Origin: SHVO01 sp041906145
Lineage (GTDB): Bacteria; Pseudomonadota; Alphaproteobacteria; Rhodospirillales; Rhodospirillaceae
DNA length: 64,000 nucleotides
Direction of reading: 5' to 3'
Assembly (NCBI GenBank): GCA_041906145.1
Contig: JAYRJU010000001.1
Location: forward strand, 1,240,001 to 1,304,000
The notes under the pieces are model-generated. The model was not told the origin of the DNA. It ran no database searches and was given only the letters and a program-made list of their open reading frames with translations. Within the stretch, counting starts at the first letter, position 1, and every line of letters starts with the position of its first letter. The position numbers and the translations under genes are program-made. This document shows, one piece after another, positions 24,082 through 33,931 of the stretch.

Positions 24082-24459
24082 ATGTCTTTTCCGAAAAAGG
24101 GCAAAGTTTTTCCAATCGGCAGCGCTCAGCAAAATTACGTCGCCACGATCTCTAAGGCGCTACGTTATGAATTGGGCTCGACCCATCGAGCGACAAAGAC
24201 GGTCGTCCGGTGGACGGGCGTCAACGAGCGTACGGTCAAAAACTGGATCGCAGGGACGACAGGCCCGAGCGGAGAGCACCTGGTCGAACTGCTACGGCAC
24301 TCGGAGGCGGTATTTGAAGCCCTGCTCCGCCTCGCAGGACGAGAGCCGCCCCTGGTTTCCAGCCGGCTTGCGGATGCTCGATGCAAAATGTGGGAGGTCG
24401 TGCAAATGATAGATCGCGTGCTCGATCACGATCGGGGAGATGGATCGCAGCCGTCCTAA
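24082..24459 (+). CDS. Small helix-turn-helix protein at the recombinase border
   Basis: A 125-residue protein; the ATG at 24082 has GGAGGG six bases upstream. An HTH is visible in TKTVVRWTGVNERTVKNWIAG, followed by a helical tail (LVELLRHSEAVFEALLRLAG) and a conserved-looking C-terminus (MWEVVQMIDRVLDHDRGDG). It faces away from the recombinase and may control it. The 3' 164 bases recur at 45618-45781 as a relic lacking the HTH part, with the same stop codon. I know of similar small genes beside alphaproteobacterial recombinases but not their function. Confidence 0.65.
   Translation: MSFPKKGKVFPIGSAQQNYVATISKALRYELGSTHRATKTVVRWTGVNERTVKNWIAGTTGPSGEHLVELLRHSEAVFEALLRLAGREPPLVSSRLADARCKMWEVVQMIDRVLDHDRGDGSQPS
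24296..24459 (+). repeat. Direct repeat, left copy (164 bp)
   Basis: By eye alignment, the final 153 bases differ from 45629-45781 at about 21 positions (roughly 86 percent identity), without gaps and in the same orientation. The repeat is the 3' end of the small HTH gene. It may be a recombinase-associated element end or the trace of a duplicated element. Confidence 0.7.
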
Positions 24460-25004
24460 GGCGCGAGGCGTCAGCGCTCGTAGCCCGAGCGGGTGTAGTC
24501 AGTGGTGACGACTCGTTCCTCTCGCGGGAGGTTCTCGAACCGAAATGCCAACTGAGACTTCTGATCCACGTCATTAACCTCTCCAAATAAGCGCCTGAAT
24601 AAGCCGGCCAAATGGAATCCAGGCTGCGACTGCGGGAACATGCCCGGGGCGATTCCCTGATAATTCCCTGTTTTAGAGAGGGGTCACATAGCGGACGTGG
24701 AGCGGGACTCGCGAGATTGTCTAAGGTCTTCGTTCACATCTTCCAGACCAGGCGCATAGTCCTTGGCTTCCACAAGGTCATACGCCCACCCGCGGACGGG
24801 CGCCGGGCCTTTTCTTCGGCCACGTCCGGGGCGGCACCTCACGTGCCTGATTGTGCGCCGCACCCGAAAATGCAGCGCCGCCCCCTTACAGAATTCGGGT
24901 ACACGCGGGCTGTTGCGTCATAATATGTGAGGGCACTTGCCGGAGGGGACTTCGCATCCGCCGGCGAGACCCATGTATTACAGCCGGTTAGCGGGAGGCT
25001 ACGG
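24460..25004. other. Intergenic region with recombinase-associated repeat
   Basis: About 545 bases without a gene, on the border between the defence island and the receptor module. A motif at 24655-24674 (CCCTGATAATTCCCTGTTTT) recurs with one change at 45871-45890 and is followed in both places by related GGACGTG sequence. The A+T-poor remainder must hold the promoter of the gene at 25005, preceded by GGGAGG, but no clear hexamers were found. Confidence 0.45.
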
Positions 25005-26108
25005 ATGTATCGGGGCTTTAGGCTTGGCGCGCTGGCACTGCTCGCGCTCGGAGGCGGGACCGGGTCCGCGTCAGCGTTGGAAACGCGGACCTTCGTGGTC
25101 AGCGCTTTTTGGCAGGCGGCGAGCAGCGCCGACGGCGACTGCCGTGACGGCATCAATCCGGACATTCAGGTCCAGTACGAACGCAACCTCGTCGCCCTTG
25201 GCAAAACCCTCAGCGAGGCCAAAGCCATCATCGCCCGGCAGGGCGAATATGGCGAAGGTGAACTCAGCGATCTCATGAACGATCGCGGGCGCATCGACGG
25301 ACGCCCCGTGAACGCCTATGCCCACCCGGCTGCCGTCGCGGACCCGAACCTGAACGCCGTCACAGGCAAGGTCGCCTACGGCTTCGACCTCGACGGCAGG
25401 GGCGCCGACGATCCGGACGGTTTCGAGGAGCCCGATACGAAACAGAAGGGCATCGATAACCAGGCGTTTCGCGCGCTCGGCTGCTCGCGACCCTATCGCG
25501 GATCTAAGGAGGCGCCCGGCGCCTATTGGGCTTTCGTCGCCGTCACCATCAAGGACACATCGCCGGCGTGGCTGCTCACCATCACGGGCGAGGACCTGAA
25601 TAAAGATGGGCCGGTCACCGTCACCTTCGACCGGGCGCTCGAATATGCGAAGTCAAATCCCGACGGCACGACACGCCCTTATATGACCTACCGCGTGGAT
25701 CCGAATCCCAGCTCGCACAACGAGTTCAAGGGCGAGATCAAGAATGGCGTGCTGACACTCACGGAGAACAAGCCGTTTTCCATGACTCACTCCGTCATGT
25801 ACTCGCCGCATGTGAAGCTGCGCAACACGCATCTGCGTCTGGATATGAAGCCGGACGGCAGCGTTGACGGGTTCATCGGCGGCTACCAGCCCTGGCGCGA
25901 CATCTACTTCGGCCTGGCGTGGGCCGGCCAGGCCGGGGAGATCACGGTGAGCGGTGAGATCCCGGGCCTCTTCCATCTCTTGCGCAAGCACGCTGATGCC
26001 GATCCCGATCCCGCGACCGGCGAGAACCGCGATATCTCGATCACCTATCGCCTCATCGCCGTGCCGGCGTTTCACGCGCATGTCGATCAACAGCGGGCCG
26101 GAAAGTGA
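25005..26108 (+). CDS. Secreted protein of unknown function, receptor-module type
   Basis: A 367-residue protein with a signal peptide (LGALALLALGGGTGSASA, cut near residue 24); the ATG at 25005 has GGGAGG six bases ahead. I recognise no named family. A similar protein lies at 40128: both share a DLDGR...D.DDF/DGF..P block followed by GIDNQ(A/M)FRALGC, the best hallmark of the family. The remainder is beta-rich, suggesting a periplasmic or surface beta-sandwich. A second Cys (DGDCRDGIN, early) could pair with the ALGC cysteine. It starts a compact set of genes ending in a TonB-dependent receptor, with its stop touching the DUF1592 gene. Confidence 0.7.
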   Translation: MYRGFRLGALALLALGGGTGSASALETRTFVVSAFWQAASSADGDCRDGINPDIQVQYERNLVALGKTLSEAKAIIARQGEYGEGELSDLMNDRGRIDGRPVNAYAHPAAVADPNLNAVTGKVAYGFDLDGRGADDPDGFEEPDTKQKGIDNQAFRALGCSRPYRGSKEAPGAYWAFVAVTIKDTSPAWLLTITGEDLNKDGPVTVTFDRALEYAKSNPDGTTRPYMTYRVDPNPSSHNEFKGEIKNGVLTLTENKPFSMTHSVMYSPHVKLRNTHLRLDMKPDGSVDGFIGGYQPWRDIYFGLAWAGQAGEITVSGEIPGLFHLLRKHADADPDPATGENRDISITYRLIAVPAFHAHVDQQRAGK

Positions 26109-26113
26109 GTCAG

Positions 26114-27802
26114 ATGCGTAAACGCCTTCTTCTTTCCGTTGCCGCAAGTCTCTTGCTTGGGAGCTGTGCTGATAATTCTCCCAAGACGGATGTTCAGACA
26201 GCCGCGGCCGTTCCACCGGCCGAAGTGGTCACGAGGCGTCTCAGCCCCGAGCAGTACGAAGCCATCATCTCCGACGTTTTCGGCTCACACATTAAAATCG
26301 GCGGGCGTTTCGATCCGGGCTTGCGCGTGGACGGACTCCTCGAACTCGGGACCAGCCAAGTCAGCGTCTCCGAGGCAAGCATGCAGCAGTACGACAACAT
26401 GGCGCGCACCGTCGCCGCTCAGGTTGTCGCGCCCGACCAGCGCCGGCTCACCATCTCTTGCGCGCCGGCTGCGGCGACGGCGCCTGATGATGCCTGCGCC
26501 CGTTCGTTCCTCGGAGAAGTGGGGCGTCTTTTGTTCCGCCGGCCGCTGACGCCCGCCGAGGAGGATCTCTACGTGCGCGCCGCGCGCACGGCGACCGAGC
26601 GCGCCGGCGATTTCTACTTCGGCCTCGGCATTGGCCTTGCGGCCCAACTTGAATCGCCCCAGTTCCTGTTCCGGCATGAAGTGACCAAAGCCACTGGACG
26701 ACCGGGCGAATACACCCTCGACGGCTATTCGCGCGCCTCGCGCCTCAGCTTCTTCCTGTGGAACTCCGGACCCGACTTGAGCCTCCTTGAAGCGGCCGAG
26801 AAGGGCGAACTCGACACGCCTGAAGGTCTTGCTCGTCAGGTGGACCGCATGATTGCCTCGCGCCGAATCGAGAACGGTACGCGCGCCTTCTTCTCCGACA
26901 TGCTCCATTTCGACGACATCGCGAACCTCAGCAAGGACACCGCGATCTACCCGATGTTCACAAATCAGGTCGCCGGCAATGCCCGCGATCAGACCCTGAA
27001 GACCATCGTCGACCTCCTGATCACAAACCGCGGCGACTATCGCGATCTGTTCACCACGCGCAAAACCTTCCTGACGCAGACGCTGGCCTCGCTCTACCGC
27101 GTCCCGCTGGCGGTCGAGATGCCCAACGGCTATCCCGACGAATGGCACCCGTATGAATTCAGCGCCGGGGATCCGCGCTCCGGCATCCTGAGCCACGTCA
27201 GCTTCGTTGCGCTTCATTCGCATCCCGGGCGCAGCTCGCCGACCCTGCGCGGTAAAGCCTTGCGCGAGATCATGCTCTGCCAGAAGGTCCCGCCGCCTCC
27301 CGGGGAAGTGAACTTCACCGTGGTGCAAGACACCGCGAATCCGCGTTACCGCACGGCGCGCGACCGCTTGGCGGCGCACGCCGAGAACCCGGTCTGCGCC
27401 GGCTGCCATCGCATCACCGATCCGATGGGCCTTGCGCTCGAGAATTTCGACGGCTCGGGCGGCTATCGCACCAATGAGAACGGCGTGGCGCTCGACACCA
27501 CAGGCGCGCTCGACGGTGTGAAGTTCACCAATGCCGCCGAGCTCGGCGCGGCCGTTGCGCAGAACCCGGCTCTCATCTCCTGTGTGGTGGATCGGCTCTC
27601 GTCCTACGCCATGGGCCGCGCAATGCGCAAAGCCGACGCGCCCTGGACCGGCGATTTGCGCCGCCAGTTCGCCGAGGCCGGCTATAAGTTCCCAGCGCTC
27701 ATGCGCGCCATCGCGCTCAGCCCCGACTTCTACCGCGCGGCCCCGCCGGCCGGCAGCCAGACTGCTCAACTCACGTCACTTTCACCGGAGGCACGCAAAT
27801 GA
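26114..27802 (+). CDS. DUF1592-type lipoprotein with one CxxCH haem motif
   Basis: A 562-residue protein from the ATG at 26114 (a GTG at 26105 is also possible). A lipoprotein signal ends LLLGSC, so it should be membrane-anchored in the periplasm. Domains resemble the planctomycete-type series in order: DUF1587-like (~35-105), DUF1595-like (~125-190), DUF1592 (~205-300), DUF1588 with CAGCH at 428-432 (covalent haem c site) and DUF1585 at the C-terminus. Such proteins are usually encoded with DUF1552 partners, as here, where the next start overlaps the stop by four bases. The function is unknown; a monohaem electron-transfer or oxidation role is plausible (inference). The usual N-terminal cytochrome domain is absent. 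Confidence 0.85.
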   Translation: MRKRLLLSVAASLLLGSCADNSPKTDVQTAAAVPPAEVVTRRLSPEQYEAIISDVFGSHIKIGGRFDPGLRVDGLLELGTSQVSVSEASMQQYDNMARTVAAQVVAPDQRRLTISCAPAAATAPDDACARSFLGEVGRLLFRRPLTPAEEDLYVRAARTATERAGDFYFGLGIGLAAQLESPQFLFRHEVTKATGRPGEYTLDGYSRASRLSFFLWNSGPDLSLLEAAEKGELDTPEGLARQVDRMIASRRIENGTRAFFSDMLHFDDIANLSKDTAIYPMFTNQVAGNARDQTLKTIVDLLITNRGDYRDLFTTRKTFLTQTLASLYRVPLAVEMPNGYPDEWHPYEFSAGDPRSGILSHVSFVALHSHPGRSSPTLRGKALREIMLCQKVPPPPGEVNFTVVQDTANPRYRTARDRLAAHAENPVCAGCHRITDPMGLALENFDGSGGYRTNENGVALDTTGALDGVKFTNAAELGAAVAQNPALISCVVDRLSSYAMGRAMRKADAPWTGDLRRQFAEAGYKFPALMRAIALSPDFYRAAPPAGSQTAQLTSLSPEARK

Positions 27803-29148
27803 GACCTCAGCTGGATCGCAGAACCGTCCTGCGCGGCACGCTCGGCGGCGCGGCCATCGGTGTCGGCCTTCCCGTGCTTGACGCTGTGCTCAACGACAAC
27901 GGCACCGCGCTTGCCGCGACGGGCCAGCCGTTGCCTGTCGTGTTTGGCACGTGGCTCCAGTCCATGGGTTTGAATCCGGGCCGCTGGGTTCCCGCGAAGA
28001 CGGGCGCGGGGTTCGAGAACAATACCGAGCTGAAGGTCTTCGACGCTTACCGCGACCGGATGAACGTCTTCAGCGGCATGCGCTACTACCTCGACGGCCG
28101 CCCGCACGTCACGCACGTCTCCGGGTGCCAAATCGCCTCCACGGGCGGCTTGTATGCGGCCGGGCAGGGGGTCAATGACTCGCGCGGCGATTCCGGTCCC
28201 AGTGTCGACGCGGTCATTGCCGACCGCATCGGCGCCCGCACGCGCTTCCGTTCGCTCGAGGTCTGTTTTTCCGGAAAGCCGAAGACCTGGAGCCGACGGA
28301 GCGGCAGCGTCATCAACGCGTCCGAGGCGTCGCCCGCGGCGCTTTATGCGCGCATCTTCGGACCGGACTTCAAGGATCCGAACGCCGCCGAGTTCACGCC
28401 CGATCCTCAGGTCATGGCGCGGCAAAGCGTGCTGTCGCTTGTCGGCGAGCAGCGCAAGGACTTCGTTGCGAAACTGGGCGCTGCGGACCGCGTGCGAGTC
28501 GATGAGTATTTCACTGCCCTGCGCCGCATCGAGGAACAGCTGGCGCTCGAACTCGAACGCCCGCAAAGGGTGGAGGCCTGCGTGCGTCCGGGCGATCTCA
28601 AGGAAAACACCCCCGGCACGCTGGTCGATGACGCCGAGGCGAACGCGAAATTGTTCGCGGGGCTGCTCTCACACGCCATCGCCTGCGACCAGACCCATGT
28701 GTTCAACGTCTGCTTCGATTCCGAGACCTATCGCCGTTCGTCGAGCGCCATGAACTGGCACATGCTCAGCCACGAGGAGCCCATCGACCCAACGCTCGGC
28801 TTTCAGAAGGACACCACCTGGTTCATCACCTGGGCGAATAAGGTCACCGCGGACTTCTTCGACACGTTGCGCGCGACGAAGGAAGGTCCGGGCTCGCTGT
28901 TCGACCGCATGGTCATCCTCTGGCAGACCGATCATAGCGACGCGCGCAGCCACTCTCTCGACAACGTGCCGGTGTTCACTTTCGGGAACGCGGGGGGGCG
29001 CCTCAAGACCGGCCTCCACATCCCGTGTCCTGGCGATCCTGTCACGCGCGTATCTCTCACCTTGCAGCAGGCGCTTGGCGTTTCGGCCAGCGTCTGGGGG
29101 GACGGCAGCAACAAGACCACGGCCACCGTCACTGAAATCCTCGCCTGA
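27799..29148 (+). CDS. DUF1552 protein with Tat-type signal
   Basis: A 449-residue protein. The N-terminus LDRRTVLRGTLGGAAIGVGLP is a twin-arginine signal, implying export in folded form, often with a cofactor. The DUF1552 (HXXSHH) family motif appears as HMLSHE, with Glu replacing the final His; other conserved blocks are DRM..FSGM, FGPDF...PNAAEFTPDP and WQTDHSDARSHSLDNVPVFTFGNAGGRLKTGLH. The family relates to DUF1501 proteins of the alkaline phosphatase/sulfatase superfamily (distant, inferred). Its ATG overlaps the stop of the DUF1592 gene, so the pair are probably made in equal amounts and act together. Catalytic function is unknown. Confidence 0.86.
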   Translation: MRPQLDRRTVLRGTLGGAAIGVGLPVLDAVLNDNGTALAATGQPLPVVFGTWLQSMGLNPGRWVPAKTGAGFENNTELKVFDAYRDRMNVFSGMRYYLDGRPHVTHVSGCQIASTGGLYAAGQGVNDSRGDSGPSVDAVIADRIGARTRFRSLEVCFSGKPKTWSRRSGSVINASEASPAALYARIFGPDFKDPNAAEFTPDPQVMARQSVLSLVGEQRKDFVAKLGAADRVRVDEYFTALRRIEEQLALELERPQRVEACVRPGDLKENTPGTLVDDAEANAKLFAGLLSHAIACDQTHVFNVCFDSETYRRSSSAMNWHMLSHEEPIDPTLGFQKDTTWFITWANKVTADFFDTLRATKEGPGSLFDRMVILWQTDHSDARSHSLDNVPVFTFGNAGGRLKTGLHIPCPGDPVTRVSLTLQQALGVSASVWGDGSNKTTATVTEILA

Positions 29149-29162
29149 CAAAGGGGCGTCCG

Positions 29163-30515
29163 ATGCGAACCTGTTCCTTGGCGGCTCTCTCCTCCTCGCT
29201 TGCGCTTCTCGCCGTCGGACCGTCCCTGGCGGCGGAGGCGCGGGCGCCGATCGCGACTCCGCCAGGCATCAGTTTGCAGTTCCTGGGCAAGGCGCAGGGC
29301 TACAGCATGGATGCGGAGTCCGCATCGTTCCTCACCCGCCACCAGATCGCCTACACCGATGCACGCGGCATGACGCTGTACACCCGCAACGCCGATCCGC
29401 CCGGAAAGTCCGAGTGCACCGGGGAATGTACGCAAACGTGGAAGCCGGCTCTGGTGCCGCCGGGCGCGAAGCCCGTCGAACGCTGGTCCACCGTCAAGCG
29501 CGCGGACGGCACCCTGCAATGGGCGCTCAATGACAAGCCGCTCTACACCTATGTAAAGGACGTTGACATCGGCGATATCGCCGGCAACAGCCCGAAATGG
29601 GTGGCGCGCGGGCCGCAGTCCGGTCCCCGCGGCAGCTTCCGCGGTCCGATGCCCCCCGAACTGCCGGTGCCCGACGGCTGGACCGCGGCGCTCATCTTCC
29701 CCGCGACGGACATCGACGTGCCCAGCGGATTTTCCATCAAGGAAGTCCCCGATGCGCTCGGGCTCGTGCTGATGAACCACGAAGGCCGCACACTCTACAC
29801 CTTCCGCGGCACTCCCAGTCAGGATCTCATCGCCTGCCGCGCCTCGAACACCTGTGACGATTGGCAACCGCTGTTGGCGCCGCAGATCGCGAAGCCGGCG
29901 GGGGATTTCGGATTCGTCTCGCGGGACGACGGCTTGCGCCAATGGACGTACAAAGGCCTGCTGCTCTACACCTTCGCCTCCGATCTTCCCGCCAGCAGCT
30001 TCGCCAACGGCGTCGGCAAGGACCCCGCGTGGCAGCCGGCTTACATCCTCCGCTACTACCTGCCCGAGGGTGTGCAGGTGGCGAACTCCCTGCGTCTCGG
30101 CAAGACGCTCGCGACCACGGCCGGCAAAACCCTCTATATCCGCGAGGCTTTCATCGTGCAGTCGGGCGGCGGCCACGGCACGCGGCGCGGAAACTCTTTC
30201 CGTCCGGCCGTCGGCCGCGACATCGGTCTCAATACCCTTTGCCAGCGTGAGTGTGAGAAGTGGCATCCGTTCCTGGCACCGGACGATGCGCTACCGCAGG
30301 GCTACTGGAGCACCATCGCGCGTCCCGACGGCAAGAAGCAGTGGGTCTACAATGGATATGCCTTATGGACGTATGACGGCGACTCGAAGCCCGGCGACAT
30401 CAACGGTCAGGACTCCTTCGACCTCTTCCTGAGCGACAGCGTTCACACACGGCTCGATATCGGCACCCAGTACGACGGACCAACCGCGCTCTATTGGACC
30501 ATCACGCCGCCGTAA
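29163..30515 (+). CDS. Secreted COG4315-type protein with three Yx(F/W)-like repeats
   Basis: A 450-residue exported protein (signal ends PSLAAEA). It contains three copies of the COG4315/PF03640 unit: G.TLYTRN...C.GEC...W.PALVPP, GRTLYTF...C...CDDWQPLLAP and GKTLYIRE...LCQRECEKWHPFLAP. Each is followed by W/Q..Y.G..L(Y/W)TY...GD. The paired cysteines in each unit may form disulfides or bind metal. Proteins of this family are lipoproteins or periplasmic, of unproven function, sometimes found near electron-transfer genes. It follows the DUF1552 gene after 14 bases. An analogous three-repeat gene holds the same place in the second module (38771). Confidence 0.8.
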   Translation: MRTCSLAALSSSLALLAVGPSLAAEARAPIATPPGISLQFLGKAQGYSMDAESASFLTRHQIAYTDARGMTLYTRNADPPGKSECTGECTQTWKPALVPPGAKPVERWSTVKRADGTLQWALNDKPLYTYVKDVDIGDIAGNSPKWVARGPQSGPRGSFRGPMPPELPVPDGWTAALIFPATDIDVPSGFSIKEVPDALGLVLMNHEGRTLYTFRGTPSQDLIACRASNTCDDWQPLLAPQIAKPAGDFGFVSRDDGLRQWTYKGLLLYTFASDLPASSFANGVGKDPAWQPAYILRYYLPEGVQVANSLRLGKTLATTAGKTLYIREAFIVQSGGGHGTRRGNSFRPAVGRDIGLNTLCQRECEKWHPFLAPDDALPQGYWSTIARPDGKKQWVYNGYALWTYDGDSKPGDINGQDSFDLFLSDSVHTRLDIGTQYDGPTALYWTITPP

Positions 30516-30676
30516 GGCCTGCTACCGGCCTGCTCGGAGTCCGCACGCGTTTTCAACCGCAGATAATCCGCGGACGCTGATCCGTACCGCAACTATTTCT
30601 TCGGGTACTTTGGACCCCCTTGCGTCTAATTATGGGGAGCTCTTGGCGTCGCGCCCGACGTCAATTGGGGAGGGGT
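30516..30676. promoter_or_regulatory. Upstream region of the STN-type receptor gene
   Basis: A 161-bp gap that separates the secreted-protein genes from the receptor. As the receptor has a signalling domain and a FecI/FecR pair downstream, a FecI-type promoter is expected here, but no confident -35/-10 was seen. The stretch GGGGAGGGG just before 30677 is the ribosome-binding site. Confidence 0.3.
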
Positions 30677-33600
30677 ATGGCGCTAGCGGCTTACGCGCTG
30701 CGGAATGCAATGATTCTGGCGGGGGCGGCGTTTCTTGCCCAAGCGCCCGCACCCGCTTTCGCTCAGGACCGCCGTGGCTACGACATTCCAGGACAACCGC
30801 TTGCGGAAGCGCTCCGGCAATTCAGCCGCGCCAGCGATCGTAATCTGCTGTTCTCTTCGGATCTGGTGCGGGACCTGACCTCCAGCCCCGTGAGCGGCAC
30901 GTTTTCCGATACCGAAGTCCTCGCGCGGCTCCTCGCGGGCACCGGCCTCAGCTTCGAGGAAACGCCTTCCGGCGCGCTCGCGCTGCGCGCCGCGGCCGGT
31001 GCTGCCTCGACCGCCGAGTCGGCGCCTCGCCGGTCCCGCCTGCCATATACCGGACCCGCCGGCGCGCCCATCGGCGGCGCCCACGAGGAGATTGTCGTCA
31101 CCGGATCGCGCATCCTGCGCGCCGGCTTCGAATCCCCGACACCGGTCTCGAGCCTCGGCGTCAATGAACTTCAGACGATGGCCTACCCCAACATCGCCGA
31201 TGCCGTGAACCGGCTGCCAGTCGTGCAGGGCAGCGTCTCGCCGATGAATTCGGAAACTTCTTTCAGCTCCGGCACCGGCGGCGTGAACCAGCTCGACCTG
31301 CGCAACCTTCAGCCCCTGCGTACCCTGGTGCTGCTGGACGGCAAGCGAATTTCCGGGGCCTCACTCTCGGGCTTCGACAACAACGGCAACGCCGTCGACG
31401 TCAACGCCATCCCGGGCGATCTGGTCGCCCGCGTGGATATCGTCACGGGCGGCGCGTCCGCCGCCTACGGATCCGATGCGCTCGCCGGCGTGGTGAACTT
31501 CGTGCTCGACACCAGCTTCACCGGCGTTAGGGGCAGCCTCGAGTCCGGCATCACGACTTACGGCGACAACGAGACGTATAAGATCGCCCTCACCGCCGGC
31601 CGTCCGTTTGGCGGCGGTCGCGGACATTTCCTCATCAGCGCCGAGCATGCCTACAACGACGGCATCGCGCACGCGTACGAACGCTCATGGTTCGCCGATC
31701 ACTCTCTCAACTGGATGCTCAATCCCGCTTACGGCACCGGACCCGGCCAAACCACCAGCGTGCCCGAGTACATCGCCATGGCGAATGTCGGCATCGGCAA
31801 TGCCGCGCCCGGCGGCCTCATTTTCTCCGGGCCGCTCAAGGGCACCCAGTTCCTCGAGGGCGGCACGCCGGCGCCGTTCACCTTCGGTTCCGTCGTCAGC
31901 GACGTTTATATGTCCGGCGGCGATTGGCAGGCGACGCGCATCGACGCCGACCCGATGATTGCCATCCGGCTCTCGCGCCGTAACGTCTTCACGCGCGCGA
32001 CCTACGACGTCTCCGATGATGTGGAGGCCTTTGCCGAGTTCCACTGGTCCCAAACCCAGACAACGAACAAGCCCGGCGTTCCCATCTTCCGTTTAGGCGA
32101 CATCACCATCAGCGGCGAGAATCCCTTCATCCCGATGTCGGTACGATCCCGCATGACGGAACTCGGGCTCACGAATTTCCGGATGGGCTCCACCAATGCC
32201 GATCTTCCGCCCGTGCAGGTGGCGATCGCGCGGTACTTCCGCCGCCTGACTGCCGGCTTCGAAGGCGTGTTCGACGCCGCGGACACGCCCTGGACCTGGG
32301 ATGCCTACGTCACCCACGGCGCGACGCATGTCTCCGCGCGAATTCCCAACAATATTTTGAACGATCGTTTCGCCGAGGCGATGGATGCCGTCACCGACCC
32401 CGCAACGGGGCGCATCGTGTGCCGAGTTGCTTTAAGCAATCCCGCCACGGCCTGCGTGCCGTACAACGCGATGGGACTCAACGTGAACGGCGCAGTCGTG
32501 CGTTCCTATTTCTCGGGCACCGGCTATTCCATGCAGGTCATCGCTCAGGATGTCGTTGCGGCCAATTTCAGTGGCGAGCCCTGGACGCTCCCGACCGGCC
32601 CTGTGTCCCTCGCGTTCGGAGTCGAACACCGGCGCGATTCCGTGAAAGGAATCGTCAGCGACGCCGATGCTCGCAGCGCGTGGTTCGTCGGAAACTTCAA
32701 GGCGACCCGCGGCCACTACAGCGTGACCGAAGGCTATGTCGAGACCGCGGTGCCGCTCGCGAACAATACGTCCTGGGCGCGGTTCCTGGATGCGAACGCC
32801 GCCGTGCGTGCGACGAACTACAGCGAAAGCGGCTATGTAACGTCATGGAAAGTCGGCGCCACCTACAGTCCCTTCGATGGCGTCATGTTCCGGGCCACGC
32901 GTTCGCGCGATATCCGCGCCCCCAATCTCAGTGACCTCTTCAACGTGGGTCAGCCCGGCACGGAAATCGTTATTGACCGCTTCCGCAATAATGAAGGCAC
33001 GCGCACTGTGGCCGCCGTTGAAGGCAATCTGGATCTTCGGCCGGAGAAGGCCGCTACCACCGGCCTCGGCATGGTGTTCGATTCCGCTTTCCTTCCCGGC
33101 TTCCACGGCTCGATCGATTACTACAATATCGACATCAGCGGTGCGATCGCCTCGCTCGGCGCGCAGCAGATCATCGACCGGTGTTTCGCCGGTCACGGCG
33201 AGGTTTGCGCCTTTATCGACCGGGCGGCACCCACCGTCGCTGGACGGCCAGGCCTCATCAACTATGTGCACATCCGGCCCGCCAATGTCCTTTCGCAGCA
33301 GGCGCGCGGCATCGATGTCGAGGTCAATCAAACCTTTTCCCTCGACTCGCTCGATTCCGCGCTAACCGGCGTGCTGCAATTCCGGGCGCTGGCGACCAAG
33401 GTGTTTCGCTTGCGCACCGTCAATTTTGGCCTGGTGCAGGAAGGGGCGGGGGTGCTCGGCACGGTGATCCCCAACATTCCGCTCACCACCACGGATTTGC
33501 GCTACACCGCGTCCATGACTTACACGCACTCGATTTTCTCCGGCACGCTAACCATGCGCGGCGTGGGTGACGGAAAGTACAGCAACAGCGCGGTGGTCTG

Positions 33601-33868
33601 CACGTCAGCCTGTCCGGTCTCGACCGAACGGGCGCCCACGATGAATTTGAATCATATCGGCGCTATTCGATATTTCGACACCTCCGTGCGCGTGACGGTC
33701 GATCCCCGCGCCGAGCTGTTCATGGTCGTCGAGAACATGTTCAACCGCCGCCCGCCGCCGATCTACGGTTCGATCACGGGCGGCGTGTATGCGGGCGCGT
33801 CGGGCGCCGCCAATGAGTACGACCGCCAGGGCCGGATGTTCCGAGCCGGCGTACGATTCCAGATGTAG
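30677..33868 (+). CDS. TonB-dependent receptor with N-terminal STN signalling domain
   Basis: A 1063-residue outer-membrane receptor (ATG at 30677, GGGGAGG site; the frame is open further up). The signal peptide ends APAFAQD. An STN domain follows (YDIPGQPLAEALRQFSRASDRNLLFSSDLV...), then a TonB box-like EEIVVTGSR, the plug with GGVNQLDLRN and TGGASAAYGSDALAGVVNFVLD, a 22-strand barrel, and the terminal aromatic/Met strand GVRFQM. STN receptors pass a substrate signal to an inner-membrane FecR, which releases a FecI-type sigma factor; both genes follow directly. Close similarity to the receptor at 41396 shows paralogy. The substrate is unknown. Size, over 1000 residues, suits carbohydrate or large-molecule transporters better than siderophore receptors. 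Confidence 0.9.
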   Translation: MALAAYALRNAMILAGAAFLAQAPAPAFAQDRRGYDIPGQPLAEALRQFSRASDRNLLFSSDLVRDLTSSPVSGTFSDTEVLARLLAGTGLSFEETPSGALALRAAAGAASTAESAPRRSRLPYTGPAGAPIGGAHEEIVVTGSRILRAGFESPTPVSSLGVNELQTMAYPNIADAVNRLPVVQGSVSPMNSETSFSSGTGGVNQLDLRNLQPLRTLVLLDGKRISGASLSGFDNNGNAVDVNAIPGDLVARVDIVTGGASAAYGSDALAGVVNFVLDTSFTGVRGSLESGITTYGDNETYKIALTAGRPFGGGRGHFLISAEHAYNDGIAHAYERSWFADHSLNWMLNPAYGTGPGQTTSVPEYIAMANVGIGNAAPGGLIFSGPLKGTQFLEGGTPAPFTFGSVVSDVYMSGGDWQATRIDADPMIAIRLSRRNVFTRATYDVSDDVEAFAEFHWSQTQTTNKPGVPIFRLGDITISGENPFIPMSVRSRMTELGLTNFRMGSTNADLPPVQVAIARYFRRLTAGFEGVFDAADTPWTWDAYVTHGATHVSARIPNNILNDRFAEAMDAVTDPATGRIVCRVALSNPATACVPYNAMGLNVNGAVVRSYFSGTGYSMQVIAQDVVAANFSGEPWTLPTGPVSLAFGVEHRRDSVKGIVSDADARSAWFVGNFKATRGHYSVTEGYVETAVPLANNTSWARFLDANAAVRATNYSESGYVTSWKVGATYSPFDGVMFRATRSRDIRAPNLSDLFNVGQPGTEIVIDRFRNNEGTRTVAAVEGNLDLRPEKAATTGLGMVFDSAFLPGFHGSIDYYNIDISGAIASLGAQQIIDRCFAGHGEVCAFIDRAAPTVAGRPGLINYVHIRPANVLSQQARGIDVEVNQTFSLDSLDSALTGVLQFRALATKVFRLRTVNFGLVQEGAGVLGTVIPNIPLTTTDLRYTASMTYTHSIFSGTLTMRGVGDGKYSNSAVVCTSACPVSTERAPTMNLNHIGAIRYFDTSVRVTVDPRAELFMVVENMFNRRPPPIYGSITGGVYAGASGAANEYDRQGRMFRAGVRFQM

Positions 33869-33931
33869 CGCAGACGGCGCGGCGCTAGGCTGGAGCATCG
33901 GGAGGAGACGGGATGTGACGAGGGACCTCGG

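Noticed and set aside
26285..27769. 494-codon minus-strand open frame
   Set aside because: Antisense shadow of the DUF1592 gene.
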